From: Citrobacter portucalensis
GTDB lineage: Bacteria > Pseudomonadota > Gammaproteobacteria > Enterobacterales > Enterobacteriaceae
NCBI RefSeq assembly: GCF_002042885.1
Contig: NZ_MVFY01000010.1
Location: 124,001 to 188,000 of the forward strand
Length of the DNA stretch: 64,000 bases
Direction of reading: 5' to 3'
Shown here: in pieces, positions 61,507-64,000 of the stretch
Layout of the letters: each line of letters begins with the position of its first letter
How positions within the stretch are numbered: the stretch's first letter is position 1
Made by a program: the position numbers and the translations under genes
Notes under the pieces: generated by a model
What the model saw: only the letters and a program-made list of their open reading frames with translations
What the model was told of the DNA's origin: nothing
Database searches by the model: none

Positions 61507-62472
61507 ATGCGCATCGGACAATACCAGCTCAGAAATCGCCTGATCGCAGCACCTATGGCTGGCATCACTGACAGACCATTCAGGACGCTGTGCTATGAGA
61601 TGGGAGCAGGATTGACAGTATCCGAGATGATGTCTTCTAACCCGCAGGTTTGGGAAAGTGACAAGTCTCGTTTACGGATGGTGCACGTTGATGAGCCAGG
61701 AATTCGCACGGTGCAAATTGCCGGTAGCGACCCTGTTGAGATGGCCGATGCCGCACGTATTAACGTGGAAAGCGGCGCCCAGATTATTGATATCAATATG
61801 GGGTGTCCGGCTAAAAAAGTGAATCGCAAGCTCGCAGGTTCAGCCCTCTTGCAGTACCCGGATTTAGTGAAATCGATACTAACCGAGGTCGTCAATGCAG
61901 TGGACGTTCCTGTCACACTCAAGATTCGCACCGGCTGGGCTCCGGAACACCGTAACTGCGTAGAGATTGCCCAACTGGCTGAAGACTGTGGCATTCAGGC
62001 TCTGACCATTCATGGACGCACCCGCGCCTGTTTGTTCAATGGAGATGCTGAGTACGACAGTATTCGGGCAGTTAAGCAGAAAGTTTCCATTCCGATTATC
62101 GCGAATGGCGACATTACTGACCCGCATAAAGCCAGAGCTGTACTCGACTATACGGGGGCGGATGCCCTGATGATAGGACGTGCAGCTCAGGGAAGACCCT
62201 GGATCTTTCGGGAAATCCAGCATTATCTGGACACTGGGGAGCTGCTGCCCCCGCTGCCTCTGGCAGAGGTGAAGCGCTTGCTTTGTGCGCACATTCGGGA
62301 ACTGCACGACTTTTATGGTCAGGCAAAAGGGTACCGAATTGCGCGTAAACACGTATCCTGGTATCTCCAGGAACACGCTCCGGATGACCAGTTTCGGCGC
62401 ACATTCAACGCCATTGAAGATTCCAGCGAACAGCTGGCGGCGTTGGAGGCATACTTCGAAAATTTTGCGTAA
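61507..62472 (+). CDS. dusB: tRNA-dihydrouridine synthase B
   Basis: DusB reduces uridine 17 of tRNA with FMN and NADPH. The 321 residues start [22 protein letters not shown]; the catalytic cysteine is in [19 protein letters not shown] and the phosphate/FMN motifs IPIIANGDI and [15 protein letters not shown] are present. In operon with fis, 25 bases apart; translation of dusB supports that of fis in E. coli. Confidence 0.97.
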   Translation: MRIGQYQLRNRLIAAPMAGITDRPFRTLCYEMGAGLTVSEMMSSNPQVWESDKSRLRMVHVDEPGIRTVQIAGSDPVEMADAARINVESGAQIIDINMGCPAKKVNRKLAGSALLQYPDLVKSILTEVVNAVDVPVTLKIRTGWAPEHRNCVEIAQLAEDCGIQALTIHGRTRACLFNGDAEYDSIRAVKQKVSIPIIANGDITDPHKARAVLDYTGADALMIGRAAQGRPWIFREIQHYLDTGELLPPLPLAEVKRLLCAHIRELHDFYGQAKGYRIARKHVSWYLQEHAPDDQFRRTFNAIEDSSEQLAALEAYFENFA

Positions 62473-62497
62473 ACAGAAATAAAGAGCTGACAGAACT

Positions 62498-62794
62498 ATG
62501 TTCGAACAACGCGTAAATTCTGACGTACTGACCGTTTCTACCGTTAACTCTCAGGACCAGGTAACTCAAAAGCCCCTGCGTGACTCGGTTAAACAGGCAC
62601 TGAAGAACTATTTTGCTCAATTGAATGGTCAGGATGTGAATGATCTCTATGAGCTGGTACTGGCTGAAGTAGAACAGCCCCTGTTGGACATGGTGATGCA
62701 ATACACCCGCGGTAACCAGACCCGTGCTGCCCTGATGATGGGCATCAACCGTGGTACGCTGCGTAAAAAACTGAAAAAATACGGCATGAACTGA
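62498..62794 (+). CDS. fis: DNA-binding protein Fis
   Basis: Fis shapes the nucleoid and activates rRNA operons in early exponential growth. The 98 residues are the standard length; the C-terminal HTH ([26 protein letters not shown]) is unchanged and the N-terminal beta-hairpin used for Hin/Gin activation is present. Confidence 0.99.
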
Positions 62795-62821
62795 TACTAA
62801 TCAGTTAAATGTTTGTTTTAA

Positions 62822-62856
62822 AAGGCGCTACTCGGCATGGGGAAGCGCCTTTTTTA
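62822..62856 (+). terminator. Terminator of dusB-fis
   Basis: AAGGCGCT and AGCGCCTT close a 14-base loop, followed by TTTTTATT, 27 bases past the fis stop. Confidence 0.9.
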
Positions 62857-62882
62857 TTGACGTCACACGGGAGGCTTTGGCG

Positions 62883-63767
62883 ATGAACGCGAGATGTGAA
62901 CCTGTCTATTTTGGCGATGAATCTAAAAAGATAATCCTGGGTGACGCACTAACTGAACTAAAAAAACTGCCGTCTGAAAGCGTTGAACTCATTTTTGCTG
63001 ACCCTCCTTATAACATCGGAAAAGACTTTGACGGGATGGTGGAATCCTGGGACGAAGAAGCCTTTCTGGCGTGGTTGTTTGAGTGCATCGACGAGTGCCA
63101 TCGCATCCTCAAACCACACGGCACCATGTACATCATGAACAGTACGGAGAACATGCCGTACATCGACCTCAAATGCCGCCCGCTTTTTACCATCAAGAGT
63201 CGTATCGTGTGGTCATACGATAGCTCAGGGGTACAGGCCAAAAATTACTTTGGTTCGATGTATGAACCGATCCTGATGATGGTAAAAGATCAGAAAAACT
63301 ACACATTTAATCGTGACGATATTCTGGTTGAAGCCAAAACTGGCGCTAAACGCGCGCTAATAGACTACAGAAAAAACCCGCCGCAGCCCTACAATCAGAA
63401 AAAAGTACCGGGCAATGTCTGGGAGTTCCCACGCGTACGCTATCTGATGGACGAATACGAAAACCACCCCACCCAGAAACCCAAAGCCCTCCTGGAGCGT
63501 ATAATTCTGGCTTCCTCCAACCCGGATGACAAAGTGCTGGATCCGTTCGCCGGCAGCTTCACCACCGGAGCTACCGCCGTGGAATTGGGTCGCAAGTTTG
63601 TCGGGATTGAGATCAATACTGAATACGTAAAAATGGGGCTCAGAAGACTGAGTATCGGTTCTCATTTTTCAGAAATTGAGCTTGCCAAGGTGAAAAAACG
63701 TAAGACAAAAAACCTGTCTAAAAAGAGTCGATTGACGGCAAAGAGTGGCGATCTTTCAACAAAGTAA
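62883..63767 (+). CDS. yhdJ: YhdJ, DNA adenine methyltransferase
   Basis: A 294-residue N6-adenine methyltransferase; E. coli YhdJ modifies ATGCAT and has no partner nuclease. DPPY is at residues 40-43 and the SAM motif DPFAGSFTTGATAVELGRKFVGIE lies in the C-terminal part, the order of beta-class enzymes. The ATG at 62883 is chosen because GGAGG lies 8 bases before; the frame opens at a TTG two codons earlier, too close to the SD. No restriction gene is next to it. Confidence 0.94.
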   Translation: MNARCEPVYFGDESKKIILGDALTELKKLPSESVELIFADPPYNIGKDFDGMVESWDEEAFLAWLFECIDECHRILKPHGTMYIMNSTENMPYIDLKCRPLFTIKSRIVWSYDSSGVQAKNYFGSMYEPILMMVKDQKNYTFNRDDILVEAKTGAKRALIDYRKNPPQPYNQKKVPGNVWEFPRVRYLMDEYENHPTQKPKALLERIILASSNPDDKVLDPFAGSFTTGATAVELGRKFVGIEINTEYVKMGLRRLSIGSHFSEIELAKVKKRKTKNLSKKSRLTAKSGDLSTK

Positions 63768-63849
63768 AGGCATTGTAAGTCTGCTTTTCAGCTTAAAAAT
63801 TTCGTGTATATTCCCTGCACACTTGGGCATGAATACACAGGGTTTAGGA

Positions 63850-64000
63850 ATGATTCGCAAGTATTGGTGGCTGGTTGTTTTTGCGGTCTTCGTTTTTCTT
63901 TTTGATGCGCTGCTCATCCAATGGATAGAGCTGATGACAACAGAGCACGACAAGTGCCGGAATATGAACTCAGTGAATCCCCTTAAGCTGGTCAACTGCG
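63850..64000 (+). CDS. yhdU: YhdU, small membrane protein (3' end cut)
   Basis: Starts MIRKYWWLVVFAVFVFLFDALL with one hydrophobic N-terminal segment, then a basic and polar part with a cysteine (HDKCRNMNSVNP); 50 codons are visible and the window ends inside the gene. E. coli YhdU has about 59 residues. AGG at 63847-63849 may be part of the ribosome site. Function unknown. Confidence 0.85.
   Translation, partial: MIRKYWWLVVFAVFVFLFDALLIQWIELMTTEHDKCRNMNSVNPLKLVNC

Overview
The window is an enterobacterial chromosome segment with no phage, plasmid or IS genes. Nearly every gene is the orthologue, in the same order, of the Escherichia coli K-12 block running from lptA to yhdU. Several differences point away from E. 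coli and towards the Salmonella/Citrobacter side of the family. codBA sits directly after gltBD, where E. coli has gltF and the yhcA-G genes. msrPQ lies between acuI and accB. An alpha-carbonic-anhydrase-like gene lies between prmA and dusB. dcuD is kept next to nanR. A Citrobacter-like species is my best guess; this rests on gene order and remembered sequences, not on a database search.

Layout. 1-4388 (+): end of lptA, lptB, then the rpoN operon (rpoN, hpf, ptsN, rapZ, npr), which joins LPS export, sigma-54 and the nitrogen PTS. 4455-9521 (-): mtgA, elbB, arcB and yhcC, with the sRNA ArcZ on the + strand between elbB and arcB. 10206-18865 (+): glutamate synthase gltBD and cytosine use codBA, the latter with a PurR-type operator. 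18924-23904 (-): sialic acid operon nanA-nanT-nanK-nanQ and its repressor gene nanR. nanE is missing and only a 17-codon scar remains. 24264-25631: dcuD. 25687-29333 (-): sspAB, rplM-rpsI, zapE. 29526-32617 (+): zapG, degQ, degS. 32765-39936: mdh, argR, yhcN, yhcO, the aaeXAB efflux operon and aaeR. 40023-52472 (-): tldD, yhdP, rng, yhdE, mreDCB, csrD. 52698-59410 (+): acuI, msrPQ, accBC, yhdT-panF. 59422-64000 (+): prmA, a carbonic-anhydrase-like gene, dusB-fis, yhdJ and the start of yhdU.

Most genes are ordinary housekeeping genes with intact catalytic residues. The points worth following up are: (1) the carbonic-anhydrase-like protein, which lacks two of the three zinc-binding histidines; (2) the precise loss of nanE from the nan operon; (3) a structured msrPQ leader that can mask the ribosome site, followed by a terminator-like hairpin inside the msrP signal-peptide codons; (4) a leader ORF ending one base before gltB; (5) an ERIC element abutting a CRP-like site of the nan promoter; and (6) several uncatalogued palindromes upstream of dcuD, gltB, mdh and yhcN. 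REP/BIME elements fill many of the gaps between genes.
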